NCBI GenBank assembly: GCA_905147135.1
Contig: LR990050.1
Coordinates: 14,506,001 to 14,570,000, forward strand
DNA from: Blastobasis lacticolella
Taxonomy: Eukaryota; Arthropoda; Insecta; Lepidoptera; Blastobasidae
Direction: 5' to 3'
DNA length: 64,000 nucleotides
This document shows positions 48,150-58,419 of this stretch, piece after piece (position 1 is the first letter of the stretch; each line of letters starts with the position of its first letter). The position numbers were made by a program, and so were the translations under genes. The notes under the pieces were generated by a model. The model saw only the letters and a program-made list of their open reading frames with translations, was not told the origin of the DNA and did no database searches.

Positions 48150-48265
48150 TAATAATGCAAACATTGTTGCTTAGCTGAAGAAATAGATATAGGGATAGTA
48201 CCCATCTAGGTGGACTCCCCAGGTTGACAGAATTCTACCGCCGGGAACACGTGGCTCGAGGTGTA
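48150..48265. repeat. Family J fragment
   Basis: caaacattgttgcttagctg, agtacccatctaggtggact and ccaggttgacagaattctac parallel 4385-4460. Confidence 0.55.
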
Positions 48266-48819
48266 TAGAATTATACACATAGTTGTTACATAAATATAGC
48301 TCTACACTTTGGAATAAGTTGTGGTTTTTCTAAGTGACCCTTAATAGTTGGATCCTTGTCCCCCAGTGTAGTATATTAGTAGGTAATACTAATGGGTGTC
48401 ATTAAAGTTTCTAACAAATCATTTAATCTCTTAATGCAATGCAGCAAGCATTTGCCCCTGACATGTAAATAAGATGACGATCGATAAAACAATTATTCAA
48501 CAAATTACATGAAAAAACTCAACAAAAACTCTTTGAATGTTTAGGTAAATTACTCCAATCGCCTTAACATCAATCTCCATACATAGGCATAATTAAATGA
48601 CATCTCAACAACTCTGTTAGTCTAAGTATGGCTGAGAGACGTCTGGAATTCAATTAAACAGCAACCTTTGAATGTCGTACCCATGTTTGAGAGTCTCCAA
48701 TATTGTTTTTGATTTATATTAAATTTACATATTGTCTACCTTAGGTATATAATATAGGCATTAGTAATTCTGATTAGTTTTGGTTAATTCGTGTAGAGAA
48801 ATTCGAAGTTTTTTTATAA
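48266..48819. other. Unassigned spacer
   Basis: Nothing recognised. Confidence 0.3.
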
Positions 48820-49060
48820 CCGATTGGTTTACTTGGTTAACATGCCGGCCGGTCTGCCACACGGAAGTCCCGGGTTCAATTCCCAGCCGAGCAGAAATTG
48901 AAATGATACATTTTAATATGTGTTACAGGTCTGGGTGTGGTAATGTATAATAAGTATGTATTTGAACAAGTAAGTGTTTTATCATTGATCTAACACCCAT
49001 AACACAAGCTTTGTTTTGGGGCTTGATGGCGCTGTGAATTTGTCCAAACATATTTATTAT
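48820..49060 (+). repeat. Family A SINE, variant head
   Basis: Head ggtttacttggttaacatgc with an extra ggccggtctgccacacgga stretch before the B box (cgggttcaattccc). The core and gcttgatggcgctgtgaatt end are present. Confidence 0.78.
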
Positions 49061-50689
49061 AATTTATATTATTATAACCACAAATCTTAAGTTTAGGTCT
49101 AGGTACGTTTCGCATACTTTATATTACCTATGTAAGAGTTTGTACGAGGTAGGTACATAACATAATGTAGTAGATACGGGCTCATTGTGACAAAGTTATA
49201 TCATTCGGGTCACAGCATACGACAGGACTGTCAATAGTACAAAAGCCTTTGTGTAAATTCGGAGTGGAGGTGTTGAGATGTCAATACAATGCACCCAACA
49301 CGTCTTGGCTCATCAGATGTGTGTTAGATAGGCCTGTCAATACAGGCGGTATGTAATGGTGATGTAGGTAAGTATATGATTAAGATACGGTCGATATTGA
49401 TTGTAGGTAAACTTTGTAGTATAGTCAGCTGCAGAGAACGGCATACAATGTTTTATTAAATAGTTTGACGTTACATAAACGTATTTTAGCAAAGTGGGAC
49501 TTATATGGTTTAATTTGAAAGAAAATGACAAATTATAATTATTTTATCTAACTTACTAAACTGAATATTATGTTACCATGCTTGTGACAAATATTAGTTT
49601 TTTAATCGTTCTTTTTTTATTCTCGAAAAACTATGAGATGGTTACATTATAACAGAGTCGCGAAGCCTCCTCGGCTCCTCTACGCTTGGTCACGACTCTA
49701 ACCTGATCGAATGTATTTTAAGTGTTTCTTTAAAAAATATTGGATGAAATTGAATGGTTTAGTAAGGTTTATCGTTCACCATGTTACGACAAAATTTATA
49801 ATCTTGCGAAATGTATAAACTAACGGTGTTCACGTTAATATAATATAAATACCTACTACCGCTGCTGACTGTATATGGATCCGCGAATCAAGCTAGTTTC
49901 GATGTTGTCAGTATAGAAAAATCTAAAAAGAAATCAATGCTCTTCACACATAAACTGCAGTGATTTCATATTTCATCCATATTATAGGTTAGCGGTGTGG
50001 TATCGTACAAGACGACTAATGTCATGTAGGCAGACCATATTACCCTTGAATATTTTTTAAATTTGGCGATCTTCGACCAGCCTGCTAACCGGGGAGATTA
50101 CTGCAATACCCTCCTCTAATGTGGAGGAGTCTCAAGTCCACCAAGTTAATATAATATCTTGAACCTTTCGTTGTTAATATATTCTATCTTCCATTGATAT
50201 TATCTAAGAAGAGACATAACAACAGTATCTACTAAGATAGGTCACCAATTTTCAAATCAAAGAATCCAAGAATCAAAATCGAACTGCTAACCTCCATTAC
50301 TTTTGTGACATCATATTTATATCGTCAACGAAATAACGGTACACCTTAACATGATATGCAATAAATTAAATGATTGGTCACATCAGATATTAACAAACCA
50401 GCTTTATCACATAATCTGCCTATTCACGGCGCCCGGTCTCGTCTAGTTACCGTTTACAATTGGGGTTATCACAAATTATTAGAATTCTGTGGCTTAAATG
50501 GATAAAACGTAACCTTCATCTTGTTATCGGGAATAAAAGATCTCGTTTGCCTCCCTATAGTATAAAAGTCAGATAGAGGAGAATAATGCAGTATTCTACT
50601 ATTCTAATACCTAGCAACCCCTTCATAGTCACGGTTATCATCATCCTCGTCCAAGATTGTTTATGCGTCATACCAATTTTTTTTTTATT
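49061..50689. other. Unassigned spacer with degenerate family D
   Basis: Bases 49985-50135 carry gtgtggtatcgtacaagacg, actaatgtcatgtagg and later gaccagcctgctaaccgggg, gagattactgcaataccctc: a weathered family D copy. The rest shows nothing. Confidence 0.4.
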
Positions 50690-50745
50690 GTTGACGAATT
50701 CACACAGCGCCATCTAGCCCCAAAGTAAGCAAAGCTTATGTCAAA
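50690..50745 (-). repeat. Family A SINE, 3' end only
   Basis: Complement of the terminal domain: cacacagcgccatctagccc then caaagtaagcaaagctt. Confidence 0.7.
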
Positions 50746-50888
50746 TTGACTGAGAGTCACCTGTTTTGCACAAAATAGGTATGTGGAAGAGCGTTCAGCT
50801 ATTTCACAAAACCGCGCGAAAAGGGCGTTTGTTTTTGAGCATTTAAAAAACATCGGAGTGGTGTCCAGCAGAGGAGATTTGCGTGAGA

Positions 50889-50939
50889 CTTTTAATCCGT
50901 AAATCGAAAGGGTTGGCCTTTCGATTTACGGATTAAAAG
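50889..50939. repeat. Perfect 23-bp hairpin, 5-base loop
   Basis: The arm at 50889-50911 (begins cttttaatccgtaaatcg) is the exact complement of 50917-50939. Such perfect arms decay fast, so it is probably recent or selected. Confidence 0.95.
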
Positions 50940-52834
50940 CAAAACCAAAGAGGTTTTTGTTGCGGGCCGTCTTCAACGCGCTATGTTGAAGAGGCTTAAC
51001 TCCTAATGTGGACTAGGCTGTCACGGGTCTATAATGATGATGATGCGCAAGTAGATATGGATATTTATTTGTATGTCCTTCCGAGATATCAAAACGGGTG
51101 GAAGATCTTGGAAGAAATTTGCAAGTTTTTATTGTTAGTAGGGAACCCTGCCGCCCACTTACTCGCACTCGTATCGTTTTTTTTTATTATACCTATAGAC
51201 CGACCTGGGACTGAGAATATCGTACAACACGATAAGTTTTTTACCCGGTCACAGGTCAACAGAACTCGATCACGCCACCGAGTAAAGAAAAACAAACCTT
51301 TTACCAGCCGTGACGTTTTGTGTATGATGAAATTTGTTGACGGATGGATGAATAAGAGTTTTACTTAGAAAGATGATTGTTTTTTATTGAGACTTACATA
51401 AGATAAACAATGTGACTGTCATAGGTATAGCGAATGATTAATTGTTGATATAAATTACGTTTGACAACAAAACTAAGTTGATAAGTTATTTTATGATATA
51501 TTTTTTGCTTTCTTTTCGTTATGGTTAAGAGAATAAAAGTGCTACACGAGGTGCTACGATTAGAGAAGCAATCTCCTTCATTACAATTATCATTATAACA
51601 CGTACAGAGGGAAAGAAGCTGCGCACGCGCATTTGAAAACCGCTTATTCTGTTTTCATGTAGTTTTGTTAAAATGCTGAATTTTATAAACTGATTATTAC
51701 CAAAATCTCCTAAGCGTCTATTGTTTAATGTGAGCTTTTTAGAAGAATGGAGTTTTTTGCCTTTATATAAATTCAATCAATATTTGGCTTGGAGGCGGTT
51801 TGGATTTTCAATATGAGACATTAGTGGCTTTACACTGAACTTGCGATGTAAGGAGTGTTTAATCCTTTTTGCAACTTAACACAATTTTTTTTAGAAATTG
51901 AAGATTCAATCTGAGCGTCGTTTTTTATGCCCAGAAACCCAGTTTAAATTCAACTCTTTCTTAAAGCCTTTCCGCTTACCGGAAAAAACTGGTTCACTCA
52001 TTATTTTCAATGACACGCGTTCGTTAATTATCTATTAATTGTAATACTTGATTCATGCTCTCGTGTTACTTGTAACGATAAGTATAATGCTTATCATAAC
52101 CGATACACGAGCCAATACTATCGATGTAAACAGGTTAAATGTCATAATGGCAAAGAAAGCCATAGCACCCGAGAGTGTTATGTGGAACTTTCTGATTAGT
52201 CATTTTTTGAACGTTAATTTGCAATAAAATTTCCTTACTTTCATTTCATTCTTACACCTGGTCACAACAATGATTAATTTTACAAAAGTCTCCCTCACCA
52301 CGTAAGTAAGTTGACAATCAAAACCTAAATTTTGTTGGATACGAAAACATGTTTATACCAGTATTGCAATCTAATCTCGCCAAAATTATGTTTATTTAAT
52401 TTATTGTAAGTATACGTGCCCGTAAATATCAACACACACTGTTATAAGCTAGATATAAAGGCAGAAGCACACAGAATATTAGCATCAGCAATCGCCAGTT
52501 TGACAATTTCTTGTTAGGTACAGAAATAAAAGAATTACAAACGTTTACATACAAGGAGGTTACAGACGGACAGAAAAAAGTAGGTATGACGTTCATAAGA
52601 CATGTAAATATTCGTGAAGAGAAACTAATATTTGCCAGGATTCCTTGTGGTCCGGCAGAGTAGAATGTAGCTACCCTATCCAGTAACCCTCCTATTGAGT
52701 ATGTCGTAAATAATATCTAATAATTATTTCATGTTTGTAATACAAAGAAAATAAAACGCTTTGTTTAAGTACTTATTTCTTTTTGTGTTCGTGTGTTAGT
52801 CTTTCACATTATAATCTGGAACCAACAAGGCTAA
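50940..52834. other. Unassigned spacer
   Basis: A 120-residue frame at 51006-51368 is unrecognised. Bases 52070-52110 hold a GATA dyad (gataag...cttatc). Bases 52650-52670 (gtccggcagagtagaatg) are a family D scrap. Confidence 0.35.
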
Positions 52835-52905
52835 AGTGAATGGACTGTTTCTAGACAAGCACGTTCTTGGCCGCTTCGCTAATTACCACATACCGGTCAA
52901 AAATC
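52835..52905 (+). repeat. LINE 3' remnant, family C, short
   Basis: aaggctaaagtgaatggact, gtttctagacaagcacgttc and ttggccgcttcg; a translated trace KAKVNGLFLDKH. Confidence 0.5.
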
Positions 52906-53004
52906 AAAATAACCCCTTACAAAATGCCAAAATATAGGTACTTAAATTAAACGATAAATGAAAATAAAAAATGAGTTTACCTACTTATAAGGGAAACTTT
53001 AAAA

Positions 53005-53275
53005 GTAACGCTAGTGACGGAAGAGATAGCTAGCTTTGGCATATTTGCGCATGACTTTCATCCCACCGCATGGGATGAAAGTCATGTGACAAGGAAAGTG
53101 ATGAATATGAACATGGACGGATATGATGGATACTTCAGTAGAGGCCGACCTAAGAAAATATGGATAGACTGCGTGAATGACGACATACAAGTGAAAGGAA
53201 TGATAGGGCTTAATTGAGGAAAGATATAATCATTATGTCGACTGCCTATCCCTGGTGGGATAGGGCAGGTAGATG
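53005..53275 (+). pseudogene. RTE-type LINE ORF2 C-terminal remnant
   Basis: The forward strand reads DESHVTRKVMNMNMDGY and RGRPKKIWIDCVNDDIQVKG, matching the RGRPKK-W-x-D-C-x-x-D end of insect RTE-like ORF2 proteins, then a 3' end ggcaggtagatgatatt. The start is lost, and a palindrome (53050-53086) interrupts the frame before DESH. Confidence 0.75.
53050..53086. repeat. Perfect 16-bp hairpin inside the RTE remnant
   Basis: catgactttcatccca (53050-53065), loop ccgca, then the exact complement (53071-53086). The right arm belongs to the LINE frame, so the left arm looks like an inverted copy of it. Confidence 0.92.
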
Positions 53276-53489
53276 ATATTTATACTTGGATTTTTCATTA
53301 AAATGTTGTGTCTATTCTTTCAAGGTTACAAATATTTTGTCGTGTCGCGTATAATTTGTGTATAATTTACGTCTCTCTGAGACCTAGAAATAGACAAAAG
53401 TTTTAATGTTTATGTAGTACCTAAGTTAGGAAAATGTCTGCTGCACTATATATTTATATTTAGTAACGATATCACTACATATTATAAAA
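53276..53489. other. Unassigned spacer
   Basis: Nothing recognised. Confidence 0.3.
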
Positions 53490-53620
53490 CAAAATCGGAG
53501 GTCAGATGTCAATCGCTTCACTGTAATCCTGATCTGCCAAATCCTAAATCATGGACAAGGTGGACCTCAAACCCTCTTGCGCTAGATCACAACCGAGACA
53601 TTAACGCCAACATGACCATT
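53490..53620 (+). repeat. Family B SINE, 3' third
   Basis: gtcagatgtcaatcgcttca, ctgccaaatcctaaatcatg and gagacattaacgccaacatg. Confidence 0.7.
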
Positions 53621-54244
53621 CATAATAATAATAGTAAAATAATGGGAATTTTCTAAAGCTTTAACCTTAAATCTCATACAGTGAAATCATGAAAAAAACG
53701 CACACATGATAATGGTACTCGTATTTTAAATTTCAATGTTGAAACATATACCTACATTACCCTTGGAACTATCTTATGTCACGCCAAGTTCTATAAATCG
53801 TTAACACGATCATAGCTAACTGTAAAATCAAAATAAATTAAAATAAATGCCGTCACGGGGCCCTAAAATATTCAACCAGTCTTCGGGCCGCAGCCGAAGA
53901 CTGCGGTCAGCCTCGCTACGCCAACAGTATTAAGGGCACACCCAAGGAGTGGCGAAGTTGCGGTGCTGAAATTCAACTAGTCTCAAAGTATGAAACGGTC
54001 ACCCATCCAGTTCTCGGAAATTGCGAACATTGCTTAACCTTGATTATCGGTCTACACCGATATACTATTGCCGATAATCAACTTGGAAGAATTTAGTCTA
54101 AGAAGGAATTTAATATAGTTTCGATCGGGGCGATATCGACGATAACTTACGCATCGTGTGCTCGAACCCTAAAATACATGGATCGTATGATCTGACGTAA
54201 AGCACGCGACATGTAAAATATCTTTACCTAAGTCCGGGTAGCAA
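53621..54244. other. Upstream flank of the PEMT gene, with two dyads
   Basis: A 10-bp perfect hairpin (cagtcttcgg, 53877-53886; partner 53894-53903) and an 11-bp perfect dyad (ttgattatcgg, 54040-54050; partner 54071-54081, 20-base loop). Role unknown; could be repeat debris or binding sites. Confidence 0.5.
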
Positions 54245-54302
54245 CCAATACAGGCGTATATAATACGTACTTCTCGGCGACTGTTCCTCTTGCGACAGTC
54301 GC
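54245..54302 (+). promoter_or_regulatory. Probable core promoter and leader hairpin of PEMT
   Basis: CCAAT at 54245-54249, TATATAA at 54257-54263 and a plausible start about 25-30 bases on. An 8-bp perfect dyad (gcgactgt 54277-54284 / acagtcgc 54295-54302) lies at or just after that start, so it might sit in the 5' leader. Spacing to the ATG is about 90 bases. Confidence 0.5.
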
Positions 54303-54378
54303 GTCCCGCGCAAAAGAAGTCTCACACCTTCTCAGGGATTTATATTTATTTTAATTTTACGTACAAAATAACAACAAA

Positions 54379-54996
54379 ATGAACACTACAATGAACGTTT
54401 CGTGCTCTTCGATGTTTGACACAATTAATTTCGGAGAATCAACCTTCAAGATTGCTTTGTTCTTCGTAGCATTCAACCCTTTCTTTTGGAACATAGTATC
54501 ACGGATAGAGCACTACACTCATATCCTGTCGAAACTGGCCAAGAACCCGAAACACGGCTGCTACATCTTCGCTGCAACTATATTCAGTCTTGGAATCATA
54601 AGGGACTACTTCTTCAATAAGGCGTTGGACTATCAAGCAACGTTTTCGTTACTCGAAACCGACTTCTCGAGACTGCTCGGCAGTGTTCTCATAATTGCTG
54701 GGCAAATCCTTGTGCTCTCTTCTATGTACAAATTGGGAATAATTGGAACCTACTGCGGCGACTACTTTGGTATTCTGATGAAGGACAAAATCACCGATTT
54801 CCCATTTAATTTCGTGAATAACCCCATGTACAGAGGATCGACGTTGACGTTCCTGGGCTTTTCACTGGTCTACGGGAAAGCAGCTGGCGTATTCATTTCG
54901 CTGTTTGTGCACATTATCTACGAAATCGCTATTAAATTCGAAGAGCCTTTCACGAATAAGATCTACGCTGAAAGGGAAAAGACGAAAAGCAATTAA
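54379..54996 (+). CDS. PEMT: Phosphatidylethanolamine N-methyltransferase, single exon
   Basis: Expected to add methyl groups from S-adenosylmethionine to phosphatidylethanolamine, making phosphatidylcholine in the ER membrane. 205 residues, close to the usual ~200 of animal PEMT. Landmarks: FNPFFWNIVSRIEH at 32-45; four hydrophobic stretches near 22-40, 62-78, 98-118 and 158-183; LVLSS at 111-115; IGTYCGDYFGIL at 122-133; FPFNFVNNPMY then GST at 141-154; and EEPFT at 188-192, whose Glu pair binds the methyl donor in the human enzyme. The family's GxG before LVLSS is here IAG (106-108) by hand alignment. Start: the first ATG follows caacaaa; a second lies at codon 5. No intron is seen, although vertebrate PEMT genes have several. 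No neighbouring gene is recognised. Identification is firm; the intronless state could mean a retrocopy or an ancestral form. Confidence 0.95.
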   Translation: MNTTMNVSCSSMFDTINFGESTFKIALFFVAFNPFFWNIVSRIEHYTHILSKLAKNPKHGCYIFAATIFSLGIIRDYFFNKALDYQATFSLLETDFSRLLGSVLIIAGQILVLSSMYKLGIIGTYCGDYFGILMKDKITDFPFNFVNNPMYRGSTLTFLGFSLVYGKAAGVFISLFVHIIYEIAIKFEEPFTNKIYAEREKTKSN

Positions 54997-55139
54997 TTAT
55001 GAAGCAAACGTGTGATGTGACAGGATTTTACATGAGAAGGAGCTTCAAGAATGGATTGAGTGCTTACGTTGGTAAATATTATGCTTAACAACTTATTGTG
55101 TGCTTAGCAAAAGAAGTTGCGATTACTGTTTGTATTATG

Positions 55140-55170
55140 AATAAACCTAATTTAATAGAAGCTTTTTGTG
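55140..55170 (+). terminator. Likely polyadenylation signal of PEMT
   Basis: AATAAA at 55140-55145 followed by tttttgtgtctc about 20 bases later. With the promoter above, this predicts a transcript of about 0.9 kb. Confidence 0.6.
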
Positions 55171-55740
55171 TCTCATTAATTAGTTGTTGCTACATATTAT
55201 TTAGATGCTTGCTAAATTATTTAGAGATGCCATTTATAGGCTAGACATTTTTTCTACCAAACAATGAAATTGTAATTATTTTGTTTATTGACTTTATTTT
55301 TAGCTCACTTTTTGTTACTGTGTTAATACTTTTACTTAATCAAGTATTAAATATATTTAAAAACACTTACGTTTTTTGTATAATTTATACGCCTTTACAT
55401 TAAATTTATAAAGTTATACTCAATGCGCTGGTTAAAGTGGTCGTTCAATACATTATTATAGTTTTTTCTATTGTCTGCGATTATTTTATCTCCATCTATC
55501 AGTATTTTTTGCCAAATGTATATGTAAATTGAACCATTAGAGTATAACATCGTGCAAATGTGATCGATTAACCAGTAGATGTAAGATTAAATGCCATTAT
55601 TGTGTCGGTATTTCCTATTAGATACATTAGTGTATCAAATAGTATCTGATGCTGCGCTACAGTTAATTAATAATTATTGATTTAGTTTGGCAGTAGCCTA
55701 ACTCATCTAAGGGCCGTTCATTACAACGATAATATGAGTA
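55171..55740. other. Unassigned spacer
   Basis: AT-rich; nothing recognised before the next retroposon. Confidence 0.3.
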
Positions 55741-55980
55741 TCATCGTCACATGACAGCCCGTAACAGTGCACTGCCGAACTAAGGCCTCTCCCACGAAAG
55801 GGGATGTTATTGCCATAATTTGGAGATCGCAGTGTTATTAATGTAACAATGGAAAACGCTGCTGCCCATTTTTCAGCCTACGGGGACTAGATCTTTGCCT
55901 CGAAAACATTAGTCGCCTTGTACGACACCCACGAGTGTAAGTGGTTGGTGCTATTCTACTCTGCCGGACACCACACGGCC
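55741..55980 (-). repeat. Family D retroposon with perfect target duplication
   Basis: aatatgagta at 55731-55740 and 55981-55990. Carries a deletion of the ctccacgcttggcagg part. Confidence 0.9.
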
Positions 55981-56164
55981 AATATGAGTACAACTTGAAA
56001 TAATTAGCAATATAATTGGTTAAGATGACAGTAATTTTTATCCCAGAACAAAATAATAATATTGCTCTTGATGTCAATATCCCAGTTGTAATCTCGTGTG
56101 TGAGGGCCTCGCGTTTCAAATTCAGAACAGAAAATGCTGCCCCCATTTTCGTTACAGCCTTGAG
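55981..56164. other. Repeat scrap
   Basis: Bases 56070-56105 (cagttgtaatctcgtgtgtg, agggcc) may be a very short family B trace. Confidence 0.3.
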
Positions 56165-56375
56165 AGGCACTTGGACGGACAGTCCACCTTATAGCAATCG
56201 GCCACCGTCGTCCAGGACATCTGCCACAACAACAGGACAAGCGGATTGCGGTGTCGGCCTTTGAGGTATCTGTAGACATGCTTTTTGTAGAACCCCTTGG
56301 ATAGAGCAAAGGAAAGTCTTCGGGAGGAATCTCATTCCACATCCTACACATGCACAGTGGAAAAGCTCACGATGC
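56165..56375 (-). repeat. LINE 3' remnant, family H
   Basis: The reverse strand reads CRMWNEIPPEDFPLLYP then STKSMSTDTSKADTAIR, the W-N-x-L/I-P-x-x-x-F-P end of a non-LTR ORF2. The last part is shared with 43857-44030. Confidence 0.65.
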
Positions 56376-56821
56376 CCGTACCTTAGTTGAATGCCAGGCA
56401 TTTGCATGGTGTAGAAGAAATATATTCCATCGTCGGAGAGTGCGGTGGCGGAAAAGTGACGATGGCATCAAGATAAATAGTTCTGCGGAACATTCCCCTT
56501 TGAGAGTAAGTGTAAACAGAGAGATTTTCTATCTGCTTTTATTTTTAATACCTCTAGATCCGGTCACAAGGCTAACTTAACTCTAATTGCCAGATTTCGT
56601 GTTGGTAATTAATTAGTCAGTGTGACTAAAAAAAAAGTCGTCGTACAACACAACGAGTGACAGGAACCAGCTTACGGATGTTAGCCGTGCCCGCTGTGTA
56701 CACTCCAATGCACAAACACAGATCTGTCGAAATCTATTAAAATCTTACTCAGTGGTATAAGGAGGTAAATGTCGTAGTTTTTTTTGTACTTTATATATTA
56801 ATATTTTAAAATAAATGGAGA
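56376..56821. other. Unassigned spacer
   Basis: Nothing recognised. Confidence 0.3.
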
Positions 56822-56935
56822 TTCACGGAGGCACACGAACAAGCAAGTGTATGCAAGGTGGTAAGTGATGTTCACCGACCATGAACATCAGCAACACCAG
56901 GCTCGCGAACGCGTTGCCAGGCTTCAGTATTTATT
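56822..56935 (+). repeat. Family F fragment, degenerate
   Basis: aggcacacgaacaagcaagt, gtggtaagtgatgttcaccg, ccatgaacatcagcaacacc and cgaacgcgttgccag. Confidence 0.5.
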
Positions 56936-57060
56936 GCAGTTTTTCTGTGTATGAGTGGCTATAAACTTTAAAAGCTTAAGATTTGTTCTTCAGGTAGCAA
57001 CAGATTTGTAATCGTACCAGTATTCATGCCTACCTAATATAATAACATTGACACACGAAG

Positions 57061-57303
57061 TGGTGTGTGGTGCCGCCACCTCAAAGAATAGCACCACCCC
57101 ATCTCTTCCCGTGGGTGTCGTAAGAGGCGACTAAGGGACAAATCCGAAAGGTGGGCAGCAGCATCTTTCTGGGTAGATTTACATCAACTGCACTGCGATC
57201 TCCAACCCGCCTGCCTAGCGTGTAGATTATGGCAATGACCTCCCCTTTCGTGGGAGAGGCCCGAAGTCCTGCAGTGGACTGTTTTGGGCTGTGATGATGA
57301 TGA
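57061..57303 (+). repeat. Family D variant with perfect 12-base target duplication
   Basis: tgacacacgaag at 57049-57060 and 57304-57315. Its head differs from other copies (ccatctcttcccgtgggtgt, cgtaagaggcgactaaggga), while the tail half (ccaacccgcctgcctagcgt ... ctgtgatgatgatga) is the same: a subfamily. Confidence 0.9.
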
Positions 57304-57315
57304 TGACACACGAAG

Positions 57316-58103
57316 CTTTATATGCGTAGGTTTCGTTTAGGTAGCAACCGATTATAATACAGTAGGTATTCATGCCTACTAGATCAACAGTGTTATGGAT
57401 AACGTCATTGATAGAACATCAACATAAAAGTGATTAAATGTACCTAGAGGTATAGAAGAAGAGAAGCCCTCATGACGTACCCTTCTCAAATAGACAGGTA
57501 TTTGAAGTTTGATATACGTATCCGTAAAACTGTGGTATGTTGCTCAGTTTTAATAGAGTCATTAGTTTAGGAAATATTTCAGTACTTATGTGAAGACTTT
57601 ATCGGGGATTTCCGCCAGTCGTTACCCAGATAGCGAACATAGACTTCAATTATTGTCTTCGATATGTATAAAAAAACAAATGATGTAAATACTCATAAAG
57701 TTAACACATGCACGGCGCATGGTTCAATTTATGGTCGCCTAATTATAACTATGCGTTAATCTAACTTTAAACAAAAACGCTCGATCATGCGAGATAAGAT
57801 CAGTATGTCAGCGGTTAACGTTTTGACATTGGACAGCTACCGATGCCTATCTGATGGGATAGTTACACCGATATCAAAACCGCAATAGGTTTTGTTAAAA
57901 ATTCTTCGTCGATCAGTGGTTTTTCGAGTTTTTTGTCGATTCTCGAGTAGCGGTACTAGTTCCTATGTGGGTCAAACATTAACATTAAAATTGGTCGTAT
58001 TGTTGTTTGTTTTTATTTTCAATCGCGCCGATATCGTACAGTTAGACGTGCTGTAACGATCCTACTTTGCTGTCAAATACTTTTATTCCTACTAAGAGCT
58101 AAG
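57316..58103. other. Unassigned spacer
   Basis: Bases 57338-57385 repeat, imperfectly, the sequence at 56990-57040 (aggtagcaac ... gtattcatgcctac). No gene seen. Confidence 0.35.
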
Positions 58104-58357
58104 TAGTGCACTGGTTACATTGTTAGACTACTATGCTGAAATTCCGGTTAGTGCAAGCCCGGACGAACCCAAGGGTCCTATTTTTGAAACCCTGAGCTTT
58201 CGCGTGCTCTACCTATTTCTTTCACACTCGTCGTAAGTTGCTAGATAGAAAAGACAAGCATTTGAAGCCAAGCACTCGCATGGATGCGGGCGGTTTCAAA
58301 GATAGGGCAGGCCCCTGGGTTCGTTCGGGCTTGCAGTAACCGACTACAGGTGCACTA
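58104..58357. mobile_element. MITE-like element with imperfect terminal inverted repeats
   Basis: cggttagtgcaagcccggac, gaacccaagggtcctat at left pairs with the complement of atagggcaggcccctgggtt, cgttcgggcttgcagtaacc at right (inner arms of about 48 bases). Outer tagtgcac / gtgcacta mark probable ends. Confidence 0.6.
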
Positions 58358-58419
58358 TGAGTGATTGTTATCAAATAGCTACACGATATACAGACCCAGC
58401 AAAAATGATTAAGCCATAG

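Noticed and set aside
51006..51368. 120-residue frame
   Set aside because: No recognisable domain, no clear promoter or polyadenylation signal, and it begins near repeat debris; it may be chance.
52070..52110. GATA palindrome cluster as an enhancer
   Set aside because: A single short dyad in AT-rich DNA is expected by chance; no neighbouring gene.
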